A DNA stretch of 64,000 nucleotides from Patulibacter defluvii. GTDB lineage: Bacteria > Actinomycetota > Thermoleophilia > Solirubrobacterales > Solirubrobacteraceae. The position numbers were made by a program, and so were the translations under genes. Shown here in pieces: positions 8,945 through 17,839 of the stretch. The stretch covers positions 62,001 through 126,000 of the forward strand of contig NZ_JAWZSQ010000006.1 in the NCBI RefSeq assembly GCF_034096925.1, written 5' to 3'. The stretch's first letter is position 1; every line of letters starts with the position of its first letter. Under the pieces are notes generated by a model, which did not search any database, was not told where the DNA came from, and saw nothing but the letters and a program-made list of their open reading frames with translations.

Positions 8945-9687
8945 AGCAGGTACTCGGCGTGCTCCCACCCGACGGCGTAGAAGTACTGCGGGCAGTACGG
9001 CGCGATGTACGCGAAGTCGTCCTTGGCGACCTCGTGGAAGACGCCGTCGAGGAACTGGATCCCGAGCCCGGCCGTGACGTAGAGCCCGTGCTCCTCGTCG
9101 TGGATCTCGTTGACGCGGAAGATCGTCCCGGGGGCGAACCGCATCAGGCTGACGTTGAAGTCGAAGCCGGCGTCGGTCGGGTCGATCAGCTCCATCCGCA
9201 CGAGCCCGGGGACCGAGGTCTCGCCGAACGTGCCCTGGTCGCGGTGGCCGATCACCGCGCCGGGGCGGGCGACGCCGTCGGCCGGCTCGTAGGGGCGCTT
9301 GATCCAGAGCACCCGCGCGCCGCCGCCGACCGCGTTGAGGGAGACCGCGACGTCGTCGGGCAGGTAGGCGTGGCCGCCGGCGGTCAGCTCGTCGGCGGCG
9401 TCGTCGCGGGTCAGCCGCACGCGCCCGTCGAGCACGTAGAGGAACTGCTCCAGGCCGGTCGCCAGCGGCCGCTCGCTGCCGGCCCCGTCGTCCTCCAGCT
9501 CCAGCAGGTACTGGCCGAAGCGGGCCTGCCCGTTGCGCGGGGTCACCAGCTTGCGCACCAGCGTCCGCGCCAGGTGCGGCAGCCGACTGGGGAAGTGGTT
9601 GGCCGGTGTCATCACGTGGTGGCTGCTCGCGCGGTGGCCGCGCGACGTGCTGACCACGGTCGCCGGCAGGGGAAGGGCGTCGCTCAT
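8914..9687 (-). CDS. allE: (S)-ureidoglycine aminohydrolase (bicupin)
   Basis: The 257-residue protein is a tandem-cupin enzyme. The N-terminal cupin contains GLEQFLYVLDGRVRL; the second carries the Mn-binding region around NEIHDEEHGLYVTAGLG and ends with APYCPQYFYAVGWEHAEYL, close to the YlbA/AllE signature. The family releases ammonia from (S)-ureidoglycine to give (S)-ureidoglycolate in allantoin breakdown. It is the most diagnostic gene of the cluster, tying it to ureides derived from purines. It is transcribed away from the hydantoinase, with only 41 bases between the two starts, and overlaps the M20 gene tail-to-tail. Confidence 0.85.
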   Translation of the reverse strand: MSDALPLPATVVSTSRGHRASSHHVMTPANHFPSRLPHLARTLVRKLVTPRNGQARFGQYLLELEDDGAGSERPLATGLEQFLYVLDGRVRLTRDDAADELTAGGHAYLPDDVAVSLNAVGGGARVLWIKRPYEPADGVARPGAVIGHRDQGTFGETSVPGLVRMELIDPTDAGFDFNVSLMRFAPGTIFRVNEIHDEEHGLYVTAGLGIQFLDGVFHEVAKDDFAYIAPYCPQYFYAVGWEHAEYLLYKDVFRDGF

Positions 9688-9728
9688 GGGGTGACCTCTC
9701 TCGGTGAACTGGAACGGAAGCAGTCGCG

Positions 9729-11129
9729 ATGCACGCGCTGACGGTGCTGCGCGGGGGAACGGTGGTGACGCCGGAGGGCGTGCGCCGGGCCGACGTGGAG
9801 CTGCGGGAGGGCCGGATCGCCCGGATCGACGAGGCGATCGAGGCCCCGGGCGCCGACGTGGTCGAGGTGGGAGGACGCTACGTCATCCCCGGGGGCGTGG
9901 ATCCCCATACGCACCTCGACACGGTCTTCCGCGACCAGCGGACGGCCGACGACTTCAGCGACGGGACCGCGGCCGCGCTGGCCGGCGGCACCACGACCCT
10001 GATCGACTTCTGCATCCAGCCGCGCGGCGTCCGCGTCGGCGAGGCGCTGGAGCGCTGGCACGCGCGGCTCGACGTCCACCGCCCGGCCTGCGACATCGGC
10101 TGCCACTTCGCCGTCACCGACCTGACGGTGCCGGGCGCGCTGGCCGACCTGGCCGCGCTGCCCGACCGCGGGATCCCCAGCTTCAAGACCTACATGGCCT
10201 ACCCGGGCCGGACGATGCTCGAGGACGACGGTCAGCGGCAGGTGCTGGACGTCGCCGCGCGGACCGGCGCCACGGTCCTGGTCCACGCCGAGGACGGGCA
10301 CGCGATCGAGGCGCTGATCGCCCGCGCGCTGGCCGCCGGCCAGGTCGCGCCGCGGTTCCACGCCCGCACCCGCCCGCCCGAGACCGAGGCGGCGGCGATC
10401 GCGCGGATCGCCGAGCTGGCCGAGCGGGCCGGGGCCGCGCTCTACGTCGTTCACGTGTCGAGCGCGCTCGGGGTCGAGGCGCTGGTCGCGGCCCGCGAGC
10501 GCGGCGCCGCCGTCCGCGGCGAGACCTGCCCGCAGTACCTGCTGCTCGACGAGTCGGCGCTCGACGGCCCGGTCGAGGAGGCCGCCAAGTTCGTCTTCAC
10601 CCCGCCGCCGCGGACCGCCGGCGACCGCGCGCGGCTGTGGCGGGCGCTGGCCGACGACGAGCTGGCGGTCGTCTCCACCGACCACTGCCCGTTCGACGCC
10701 GATGGCCAGAAGCGGACCGTCGAGGGCGGCGACTTCACCACGATCCTCAACGGCGCGCCGGGGGTCGAGCAGCGGCTGGTGCTGCTGCACGAGCACGGCG
10801 TCCGCCGCGGGCGGATCAGCCTCGAGCGCTGGGTCGAGTTGTGCGCGACCGCGCCGGCGCGGGCTTTCGGCCTGGCTGGGCGCAAGGGCGAGCTGACCGT
10901 CGGCGCCGACGCCGACGTGGTCGTCTTCGATCCCGAGCGCCGCTGGACGATCACCGCCGCCGCCCAGCGCTCGCGGGTCGACTACAGCCCCTACGAGGGC
11001 ACGACGGTGACCGGCACGGTCGAGCGCGTCTACCGCGGCGGCCGGCTGGCCGTCGACGGCGGCCGCGTGCTGGCCGCCCCCGGCGACGGCGCCTTCCTGC
11101 CCCGCGAGCGCCCGGGGGCGGGCCGATGA
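9729..11129 (+). CDS. Dihydropyrimidinase/hydantoinase-type cyclic amidohydrolase
   Basis: The 466-residue enzyme has a complete binuclear metal site: HxH in GGVDPHTHLDT, the Lys that is carboxylated in family members (PSFKTYMAYPG, near residue 155), His in LVHAEDGH and VVHVSSALG, and the catalytic Asp in VSTDHCPFDADGQK. Motif spacing and the phrase GTAAALAGGTTTLIDF resemble dihydropyrimidinase/D-hydantoinase more than classical allantoinase. It opens cyclic ureides such as dihydropyrimidines, hydantoins or allantoin. With ureidoglycine aminohydrolase as its divergent neighbour, an allantoinase role is plausible but unproven. Confidence 0.87.
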   Translation: MHALTVLRGGTVVTPEGVRRADVELREGRIARIDEAIEAPGADVVEVGGRYVIPGGVDPHTHLDTVFRDQRTADDFSDGTAAALAGGTTTLIDFCIQPRGVRVGEALERWHARLDVHRPACDIGCHFAVTDLTVPGALADLAALPDRGIPSFKTYMAYPGRTMLEDDGQRQVLDVAARTGATVLVHAEDGHAIEALIARALAAGQVAPRFHARTRPPETEAAAIARIAELAERAGAALYVVHVSSALGVEALVAARERGAAVRGETCPQYLLLDESALDGPVEEAAKFVFTPPPRTAGDRARLWRALADDELAVVSTDHCPFDADGQKRTVEGGDFTTILNGAPGVEQRLVLLHEHGVRRGRISLERWVELCATAPARAFGLAGRKGELTVGADADVVVFDPERRWTITAAAQRSRVDYSPYEGTTVTGTVERVYRGGRLAVDGGRVLAAPGDGAFLPRERPGAGR

Positions 11130-11170
11130 CGCGCGGCCCGCGGGCGTGGTCGACGGCGACCGCATCGGCC

Positions 11171-12439
11171 TCAGGCGGCGACCAGCCGGTCGAGGGCCTG
11201 GGTCAGCATCGCGGCGGCCTCGGCCAGCTCCTCGGCGGTCACGACCAGCGGCGGCGAGAGCGCCAGGGCGGTCGGCAGCGCGCGGGTGATCAGCCCCGCG
11301 TCGCGGGCCAGCGCGGCGGCCCGGCCGACCACGCCCGGATCGCGCCGGCGCAGCTCGCCGTCCAGCTCGACGGCGGCGATCAGGCCGATCCCGCTGCGGA
11401 TCTCGCCGACGGCCGGATGCTCGGCCAGCGGCGCGAGGACGTCGGCCAGCGGGCCCTCCAGCTCCTGGCCGCGGGCGATCAGCCCCTCGCTCTCCAGCAG
11501 GTCGAGGTTGGCGAGCGCGGCGGCGCAGCAGGTCGGGTGCGCGGCGTAGGTGGCGCCGTGGCGGAAGATCAGCCCGGGCGTGGTCCAGAACGGCTCGGCG
11601 ATCCGGCCGCTGACGACGACCCCGCCGAGCGGCAGCGTGCCGCTGGTGACGCCCTTGGCGAAGGTGATCATGTCCGGCCGCAGGTTCCAGCGCTCGACGC
11701 CGAACCAGCTGCCGAGCCGGCCGAAGGCGCTGATCACGCTGTCGGCGACGAACAGGATCCCGTGGCGGCGGCAGAGCGCGGCGGCCTCCTCCAGGTACCC
11801 GGGGGCGGGCAGGTGGACGCCGCCGGCCCCGATCACCGGCTCGCAGACGAAGGCCGCGACCCGGTCGGCGCCGAGCCGCTCGATCGTCGCCGCCAGCGCG
11901 GAGACGTCGTCGTGGGAGACCCGGGCGGTGTCCTCGATCAGCGGCCCGAGCTCGGCCCGGTTGGGGGCCAGGCCGCCGATGCTGGTGCCGTAGCCGTTGG
12001 TGCCGTGGTAGCCGTTCTCGCGGCTGATGACCCAGGTCCGCTGCGGCTCGCCGACCGCGTGCCACCAGCGCCGCGCGAGCTTGACCGCGGTGTCGATCGC
12101 CTCGCCGCCGCCGGTGGTCAGGAAGACGCGCGCGTCGTCGACCGGGGCCAGCTCGGCCAGCCGCTCGGCGACGGCGATCGCCGGCTGGTTGGCGAAGTCG
12201 CCGAAGGCGCCGTAGGCGTCGAGCGTGCGCAGCTGGGCGGCGACCGCGTCGGCGATCTCCGGCCGGCCGTGGCCGACGTTCGCGTACCAGAGGGCCGCGG
12301 TGCCGTCGAGATAGCGGCGGCCGTCGCGATCCCAGATCCACGCGCCCTCGCCGCGGGCGACCACGAACTCGTGGCCGTCGACGGCGGACATGTCGGCGAA
12401 GGGATGCCAGAGGCGGGTGCCGGTGGGCGCAGCGGTCAT
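11171..12439 (-). CDS. Class III PLP-dependent aminotransferase
   Basis: The 422-residue protein is a class III (omega) aminotransferase. It has the cofactor-binding TTGGGEAIDTAVKLARRWW, the Asp that contacts the pyridine nitrogen (FVADSVISAFGRLG) and the Schiff-base Lys in ITFAKGVTSG (near residue 275). Substrates of the class include beta-alanine, omega-amino acids and glyoxylate/alanine pairs. In this cluster it may move amino groups between a ureide-derived amino acid and pyruvate or glyoxylate. It is divergent from malate synthase, and a shared-motif regulatory site lies in the 83-base gap. Confidence 0.88.
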   Translation of the reverse strand: MTAAPTGTRLWHPFADMSAVDGHEFVVARGEGAWIWDRDGRRYLDGTAALWYANVGHGRPEIADAVAAQLRTLDAYGAFGDFANQPAIAVAERLAELAPVDDARVFLTTGGGEAIDTAVKLARRWWHAVGEPQRTWVISRENGYHGTNGYGTSIGGLAPNRAELGPLIEDTARVSHDDVSALAATIERLGADRVAAFVCEPVIGAGGVHLPAPGYLEEAAALCRRHGILFVADSVISAFGRLGSWFGVERWNLRPDMITFAKGVTSGTLPLGGVVVSGRIAEPFWTTPGLIFRHGATYAAHPTCCAAALANLDLLESEGLIARGQELEGPLADVLAPLAEHPAVGEIRSGIGLIAAVELDGELRRRDPGVVGRAAALARDAGLITRALPTALALSPPLVVTAEELAEAAAMLTQALDRLVAA

Positions 12440-12453
12440 GACGATCTTTCCTC

Positions 12454-12465
12454 AATACAGAACGT
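12454..12465 (+). promoter_or_regulatory. Candidate operator, copy 1 (AATACAGAACGT)
   Basis: This AT-rich box sits between the divergent aminotransferase and malate synthase genes. The same sequence, 11 of 12 bases identical and inverted, occurs at 14141-14152 ahead of the ABC receptor gene. The surrounding TCTTCTATAG could be the other half of a loose inverted repeat. It may be a binding site for the local IclR or GntR protein. Confidence 0.45.
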
Positions 12466-12522
12466 GTCTTCTATAGTAGTGAACCAGATGTCCTCTCCGG
12501 TCGCCAACCACGGGCCCGCTCG

Positions 12523-14052
12523 ATGAGCCCGATCCCCGAGGCGCTGCTCGACGGCGGCCCGGCCGCGCGTGGCGTCCTGCGGCGGGGCGACCGGCGGGCC
12601 GCGGCGCTGCTCGACGACGGCGTGCTGGCCGTCGTGGCCGCGCTCCACCGGCGGTTCGAGCCGCGGCGGACGGCGCTGCTGGCCCAGCGCCACGACACCC
12701 GCCGGCTGATCCAGCAGGGGCGGGTCGCCGAGCTGCTGCGGGCCGACGACGACGTTCGCGACGGCGACTGGCGGATCGCGCCGCGGCCGGGCGGGGCGCG
12801 ACGGGTGGTCGAGCTGAGCGGCCCCGCGACGCCGGCGATGGCGCGGGCGGTCGTCGCCTCCGACGTCGATCTGTTCATGGCCGACCTCGAGGACCAGCTG
12901 CCGCCCGGGTGGGGCCGCGTGCTGGCCGCCCACGCGGCGATCCTCGACGCCTGCCGGGCCGCCGACGGGCCGACGGTGGTCGTTCGTCCGCGGGCCTGGC
13001 ACGCCGACGAGCCGGCGGTCGAGGTCGACGGCGCGCCGGTCTCGGCGACGCTCTTCGACGTCGCGGTCCACCTGGCCCACCGCGCCCACGACGACGGCGC
13101 GGTCCCGCACCTGTACCTGCCGAAGGTCGAGACCCGGGCCGAGGCCGCGCTCTGGCGCGAGCTGCTGAACGAGGCCGAGCGGCTGGTCGACCTGCCCGCC
13201 GGCGTCACCGACGTCAGCCTGCTGGTCGAGACCGTCGGCGCCGCGGTCGCCGCCGAGGGCATGCTCTACGAGCTGCGCGAGCGGGTGACCGCGGTCAACG
13301 CCGGGCGCTGGGACTTCCTCTTCAGCTACGCGCTGCTGTTCGCCGAGGACGCCGAGCGCTGCCTGCCGGAGCCGGCCGCGCTGACGGTCGAGCACCCGCT
13401 GGTCGCCGCCTACACCCGCCGGATCGTCGACGTCGCGCGCCGCCGCGGCCTGCGGGCGATCGGCGGGATGACCCCCTGCTGGCCGGCCGGCGCGGCCCCG
13501 ACCGCGGCCGAGTGCGAGCACGTCCGCCGGGCCAAGGCGCTCGAGGCCGGGATGGGCTTCGACGGCTCGACGATCGCCCACCCCGAGCTGGCCGCCGCAG
13601 CGCGCGCGGGCCTCGCCGGCGGTGCCGCCGCGGCCGAGCGGCGGCCGCCGACCCCGCCGCTGGGGTTCCTCGACGCGCGTCCCGGCGGCTTCGCCGTCAC
13701 CGACGGCGGGCTCACGTCCCGGGTCGGCCTGCTCGTCTCGTTCCTCGAGCGCTGGTGCGCGGGGGAGGCCCCGATCGTGATCGGCGGCGACGCCCAGGAG
13801 GTCGCCACCGCCGAGCTGGCCCGGATCCAGCTGTGGACGTGGATCCGGCACGGGGTGGCGCGGGCCGACGGCGGGGTGGTCGACCGCCGTGCCGTCGCGC
13901 GGGCGATCGACGCGGTCGCGGTCGGCAGCGCCCACGGGCGGGCGGGGCAGGCGCGCGAGCTGGCGCGGCGGCTGGTCCTCACGGACGAGCCGACGGAGTA
14001 CCTGACCGACTTGCTGGCGGACGACCGCCGGCCGGGAGGGCGAGGGCGATGA
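12523..14052 (+). CDS. aceB: Malate synthase A
   Basis: The 509-residue protein carries malate synthase signatures: LFMADLED (Mg-binding acid), LLVETVGAAVAAEGMLYELR, then VNAGRWDFLFSYALLF (usual form NCGRWDYIFS), and the catalytic Asp region GFDGSTIAHPEL. It condenses glyoxylate with acetyl-CoA to malate. No isocitrate lyase is nearby, so here it most likely drains glyoxylate made by ureide breakdown. An ATG at 12488 opens only a 12-codon frame ending at this start, so ATG 12523 is preferred. Confidence 0.93.
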   Translation: MSPIPEALLDGGPAARGVLRRGDRRAAALLDDGVLAVVAALHRRFEPRRTALLAQRHDTRRLIQQGRVAELLRADDDVRDGDWRIAPRPGGARRVVELSGPATPAMARAVVASDVDLFMADLEDQLPPGWGRVLAAHAAILDACRAADGPTVVVRPRAWHADEPAVEVDGAPVSATLFDVAVHLAHRAHDDGAVPHLYLPKVETRAEAALWRELLNEAERLVDLPAGVTDVSLLVETVGAAVAAEGMLYELRERVTAVNAGRWDFLFSYALLFAEDAERCLPEPAALTVEHPLVAAYTRRIVDVARRRGLRAIGGMTPCWPAGAAPTAAECEHVRRAKALEAGMGFDGSTIAHPELAAAARAGLAGGAAAAERRPPTPPLGFLDARPGGFAVTDGGLTSRVGLLVSFLERWCAGEAPIVIGGDAQEVATAELARIQLWTWIRHGVARADGGVVDRRAVARAIDAVAVGSAHGRAGQARELARRLVLTDEPTEYLTDLLADDRRPGGRGR

Positions 14053-14140
14053 CGGTCGTCGCCGAGGGTTCGGCCAGCGGGACAAACGGGGCCACCCGAC
14101 GTTGGACGAGCGTGCGTGAGGGGCGTCCCGACAGGGCAGT

Positions 14141-14152
14141 ACGTTCTGTAAT
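14141..14152 (-). promoter_or_regulatory. Candidate operator, copy 2
   Basis: Read on the minus strand this is ATTACAGAACGT, a near-copy of the box at 12454-12465. It lies 67 bases before the start of the substrate-binding lipoprotein gene. The shared box suggests co-regulation of uptake (14.2 kb) with the aminotransferase and malate synthase. Confidence 0.45.
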
Positions 14153-14218
14153 CAGGAAGTCAGGTTCAACAATGACGAACTCGGGTCGCTCGAGGGACGT
14201 CGGACGGAGAGGACAACG

Positions 14219-15400
14219 ATGACCATCGACAGCAGGCGGGCCAACGTCCGCCGGATCACGCGCCGGTTGACGGCGACAGCGCTCAGCGTCGGCGCGGCGG
14301 CGGTGCTCGCCGCCTGCGGCAGCAGCTCGGACGGCGGCGGCTCGGCGTCGACCGGCGGCGGGTCGGGCGGCGGCGGAGGCGACATGGCCGCCGTCAAGGC
14401 CGCCGCGCAGAAGAAGATCGACGCCGGCACCGCGCCGGTGAAGTTCCTGGCCCCGGGCCCGGCCTTCGACATCTCGAAGGCGAAGGGCAAGGAGATCTGG
14501 ATCGTCTGCAACGACACCTCGCTGCCGTTCGTGCAGCAGGTCGTCAAGGGCTTCAACGAGGCGGCCGGCGTGGCCGGCACGAAGGCGCGCCTGTTCAACG
14601 CCAAGGGCGAGACCTCGACCGCGGCCCGCGGCATCCAGCAGGCCGTCGCCGCCAAGGCCTCGGCGATCGTCGTCTTCGGCATCACCTTCAAGTACGTGCA
14701 GCAGGCGGTCAGCGACGCGAAGGCCGCCGGGATCCCGGTCGTCGGCGCGCTCAACGTCGACGTCAAGGCCGACCTGGAGAAGGACGCCGCCGGCGAGGTC
14801 TCGATCGACTACGGCAAGTCGGGCGAGCTGATCGCCGCCTACGCGATCGCCAACACCGAGCAGCCGGCCAACGCCGTCTACCAGAACCTGCCGGGGATCG
14901 ACACCTTCGCCGCGATGAAGGCGGGCGTCGAGCGCGGCTTCGCCGAGTGCCCCGAGTGCAAGCTGAAGACCGTCGACTTCACCGGCGACTTCAAGACCGC
15001 CGAGGCGACCCAGACCCCGTCGACCCTGGCCCGCGACCCGAAGGTCAACTGGATCATCCCGGCGATCGACGGCATGGCCCAGTTCGCGGTCCCGGCGATC
15101 AAGGCCGCCGGCAAGGGCGACAAGGTCCAGGTCGGCAGCATCAACGCCGTCGCCGGCAACCTCGCGCTGATCCAGAAGGGCGACGTGCAGACGGTCGACG
15201 TCGGCAACAACAACCAGTGGTTCGGCTGGGCGATGGTCGACCGGACCCTGCGGGCGATCAACGGCGAGCAGCCGGCGATCAGCGAGGTCCCGGTCAAGGC
15301 GCTCGTGAAGGAGAACCTGGACGGCAAGGACGTCGCCGACGAGGACGCCGTCTTCGACGACGTCGACTACCGGGGCGAGTACCGCAAGCTCTGGAAGTAG
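14219..15400 (+). CDS. ABC importer substrate-binding lipoprotein (type 1 periplasmic fold)
   Basis: The 393-residue preprotein has a lipoprotein signal: Arg-rich n-region, hydrophobic stretch and lipobox VLAAC near residue 31. A Gly/Ser tether follows. The mature part is a sugar-binding-like periplasmic_binding fold (DTSLPFVQQVVKGFNEAA, then IQQAVAAKASAIVVFG). This class partners RbsC/RbsA-type transporters, and the only such pair here is at 1.6-4.2 kb. It should be anchored outside the membrane, delivering the ligand to that permease. A GGAGAGGA ribosome site precedes the ATG. Confidence 0.9.
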   Translation: MTIDSRRANVRRITRRLTATALSVGAAAVLAACGSSSDGGGSASTGGGSGGGGGDMAAVKAAAQKKIDAGTAPVKFLAPGPAFDISKAKGKEIWIVCNDTSLPFVQQVVKGFNEAAGVAGTKARLFNAKGETSTAARGIQQAVAAKASAIVVFGITFKYVQQAVSDAKAAGIPVVGALNVDVKADLEKDAAGEVSIDYGKSGELIAAYAIANTEQPANAVYQNLPGIDTFAAMKAGVERGFAECPECKLKTVDFTGDFKTAEATQTPSTLARDPKVNWIIPAIDGMAQFAVPAIKAAGKGDKVQVGSINAVAGNLALIQKGDVQTVDVGNNNQWFGWAMVDRTLRAINGEQPAISEVPVKALVKENLDGKDVADEDAVFDDVDYRGEYRKLWK

Positions 15401-15419
15401 ACGACCGGGCCGTCCCCAG

Positions 15420-15450
15420 CGCCGCCCCGCCGTTCGTCGGCGGGGCGGCG
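15420..15450 (+). terminator. 13-bp perfect GC hairpin after the receptor gene
   Basis: Two 13-base arms pair perfectly around the loop TTCGT. No T-run follows, and another gene in the same direction starts 44 bases on. It may attenuate read-through or protect the abundant receptor message from 3' decay, as often seen for binding-protein genes, rather than end the operon. Confidence 0.6.
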
Positions 15451-15494
15451 CGGCCCGGGAACGGCCGCTCCCCCTGACCGCAGAGGACCCCGAC

Positions 15495-16871
15495 ATGACC
15501 ATCGACATCGCCGCCGTCCACGCTCGCATCGACGAGCGCTTCGACCAGGACCTCGAGACGCTGCTGGAGCTGATCCGCCAGCCGAGCGTCAGCGCCACCG
15601 GCGAGGGCATCGCCGAGTGCGCCGAGCTGTTCGCCGGCAAGATGCGCGCCCTCGGCCTGGAGACCGAGCTGCACGACACCGGTCACCATCCGATCGTCGT
15701 CGGCCGGATCGGCAGCGGCGCCCCGCACTTCGTCCTCTACGGCCACTACGACGTGCAGCCGGTCGGCGACCTCGCCGAGTGGCGGACGCCGCCCTTCGAG
15801 CCGGACATCCGCGACGGGGCGATCTGGGCCCGCGGCGCGGGCGACAACAAGGGCCAGTGGTGGGCGCACCTCTGCGCGCTGGCCGCCTGGCAGGACGTCC
15901 ACGGCGAGCCGCCGCCGTTCACGCTGACGGTGATCTGCGACGGCGAGGACGAGATCGGCGGCGTCGCCACGCGGGCCTACATCGCGGCCAACCCGGAGCC
16001 GTTCCGGGGCGACTTCCTGCTCTGCGCCGACGCCTCGACGCTCGGCGTCGACGCCCCGGCGCTGTTCCTCGGCTGCCGCGGCGCGATCGCGATCGAGCTG
16101 CGGGCGCGCGGGCCGGAGTTCGAGTGGCACTCGGCCAGCTACGCCGGCGTGCTGTCGAACCCGGCCCAGCGGATGGTGGCGGCGGTGGCGGCGCTCGGCG
16201 ACGGCGAGGGCGCGGTGGCCGATCCGGCCTTCCACGCTCCGCGGGTGCCGGTCGACGAGCGGCTGCGCGAGTACGCGCGGGCGCTGCCGGCCGGGTTCCT
16301 CGACGACCCGGTCGACTTCGGCGTCGACCGCTTCGTGACCGGCGACCCGCGCGGGGTGATGTTCTTCGAGCCCCGGATCTGCCTGACGGGGATCACCGGC
16401 GGGTACGGCGGCGAGGGCCCGCACGCGGCGGTGCCGACCTCGGCGACGGCCAAGTTCGACGTCAAGCTGGCGGCCGGCCAGCACCCCGACCAGGCCGAGC
16501 GGTGGTTCCGCGAGCGGCTCGACGCCGAGGGCTTCGACGACATCGAGGTGATCGTGATGTCGAAGTGCCCGGGGTCGGAGATCTCGCCCGACCACCCGCT
16601 GGCGGCGACCGCGATCGCGGCCCTGGAGCAGGTCTGGGGGCGGCCACCGGTGGTCTTCCCCTCGATCGGCGGCGGCGGGATCTTCGGCGTCTTCGTCGAT
16701 GATCTGGGGATGCCGTGCCTGATCGTGCCCTACGGCCAGCACGACCTGCAAGAGCACTCGGCCCAGGAGCACATGTCGATCGAGTGGTTCCGCCAGGGCA
16801 TCCACGTGACCGCCGAGATCCTCAGCCGGCTGCCCGCGGCGGTGGCGGCGACGGCGACGGCGACGGCGTGA
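15495..16871 (+). CDS. M20-family dipeptidase-like metallohydrolase
   Basis: The 458-residue M20 enzyme has the expected metal-site motifs: LYGHYDVQP (His and Asp), ARGAGDNKGQ (bridging Asp), CDGEDEIGG (acidic pair), an Asp in LLCADAS and a final His in LQEHSAQEHMS. Length and the WRTPPFEPDIRDGAIWARG segment fit the carnosinase/CNDP-like subgroup, which cleaves dipeptides or N-carbamoyl/acyl amino acids. Unlike the 7.7-kb paralogue, nearly all ligands look intact. The stop overlaps the next gene's GTG by four bases. It could act on the carbamoyl amino acid produced by the hydantoinase. Confidence 0.85.
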   Translation: MTIDIAAVHARIDERFDQDLETLLELIRQPSVSATGEGIAECAELFAGKMRALGLETELHDTGHHPIVVGRIGSGAPHFVLYGHYDVQPVGDLAEWRTPPFEPDIRDGAIWARGAGDNKGQWWAHLCALAAWQDVHGEPPPFTLTVICDGEDEIGGVATRAYIAANPEPFRGDFLLCADASTLGVDAPALFLGCRGAIAIELRARGPEFEWHSASYAGVLSNPAQRMVAAVAALGDGEGAVADPAFHAPRVPVDERLREYARALPAGFLDDPVDFGVDRFVTGDPRGVMFFEPRICLTGITGGYGGEGPHAAVPTSATAKFDVKLAAGQHPDQAERWFRERLDAEGFDDIEVIVMSKCPGSEISPDHPLAATAIAALEQVWGRPPVVFPSIGGGGIFGVFVDDLGMPCLIVPYGQHDLQEHSAQEHMSIEWFRQGIHVTAEILSRLPAAVAATATATA

Positions 16872-17827
16872 TCGTCGACTGCCACACCCATTTCGTCCCG
16901 CGCTCGTTCACGCGCGCGCTGGAGGCCGGCGGGCGGCCGTTCGGCTACGACCGGGGACCGGCGGGGGCGATCGTCCACCCCGCCGGCCCCGTGCTGCCGG
17001 TCGGCTACGACGAGCTGCACGACCCGGCGGCGAAGCTGCGGGTGCTGGACGGGCAGCGGCTGGACGCCGCGGTCGTCTCGATCACGCCCCACCTGTTCGT
17101 CCACGCGGGCGAGGCGGGGGAGCGGTTCGCCCGCGACGCCAACGACGACCTGGCCGCCTTCGTGGCGGAGAGCGAGCGGCTGGTGGGCCTGGCGACGGTG
17201 CCGGTGGACCGGCCGGCGGCGGCGGGACGCGAGCTGGAGCGCGCGGTCGCCGAGCTGGGCCTGCGGGGAGCGATCCTCGGCACCAGCCACCCCGACGGCC
17301 GCGACTACGCGCGGGAGGACCTGGAGCCGCTCTTCGCCGCCGCGCAGGCCCTGGGCGTGCCGCTGATGCTGCACCCGTTCTACGCGGGACCGATCCGCGA
17401 CGAGTCGCGCTTCCTCTCGAACTCGATCGGCGTGCCCCTCGACACCCTCCTGGGGACGGTGGCGATCATCTACTCGGGCCTGCTCGACGCCTACCCGGAG
17501 GTGCGGCTGGTGCTGCCCCACGGTGGCGGGCACCTGCCCTTCCAGCTCGGCCGGCTCGACAACGGCTGGCGGATCAAGCCCGACCGCCGCGGCGCCGCCG
17601 CCCACCCACCGAGCCACTACCTGGACCGCTTCCTCTTCGACAGCGTCCTCCACGACCCGCTGGCCCTCCGCTTCCTCGTCGAGCTGGCCGGACAGGAGCG
17701 GATCCTGCTCGGCACCGACGCCCCCTACCTGACCGGAGAGCAGGACCCGGTCGCCTTCGTGGCCGCCGCCGGCTGCGACCCGGACGCCCTCGGCGCGACG
17801 GCGGCGCGGGTCTTCGGGATCGGGTGA
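16868..17827 (+). CDS. Amidohydrolase-2 family (ACMSD-like) hydrolase or decarboxylase
   Basis: The 319-residue TIM-barrel protein starts at the GTG that overlaps the M20 stop (GTGA), immediately giving the metal-binding VIVDCHTHFVPRSF (HxH). Other metal residues are His in LMLHPFYAG, His in LVLPHGGGHLP and the Asp in LLGTDAPYL. The pattern is that of amidohydrolase family 2, which includes ACMS decarboxylase and related non-oxidative decarboxylases and lactone hydrolases. Its role here is unknown; translational coupling suggests it shares a pathway with the upstream hydrolase. Confidence 0.82.
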   Translation: MIVDCHTHFVPRSFTRALEAGGRPFGYDRGPAGAIVHPAGPVLPVGYDELHDPAAKLRVLDGQRLDAAVVSITPHLFVHAGEAGERFARDANDDLAAFVAESERLVGLATVPVDRPAAAGRELERAVAELGLRGAILGTSHPDGRDYAREDLEPLFAAAQALGVPLMLHPFYAGPIRDESRFLSNSIGVPLDTLLGTVAIIYSGLLDAYPEVRLVLPHGGGHLPFQLGRLDNGWRIKPDRRGAAAHPPSHYLDRFLFDSVLHDPLALRFLVELAGQERILLGTDAPYLTGEQDPVAFVAAAGCDPDALGATAARVFGIG

Positions 17828-17839
17828 GGCCACCACGTC

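Noticed and set aside
12488..12526. Twelve-codon leader peptide ending at the malate synthase start
   Set aside because: Its stop overlaps the gene's ATG, but it has no ribosome site and no attenuator-like structure; a chance frame is as likely.
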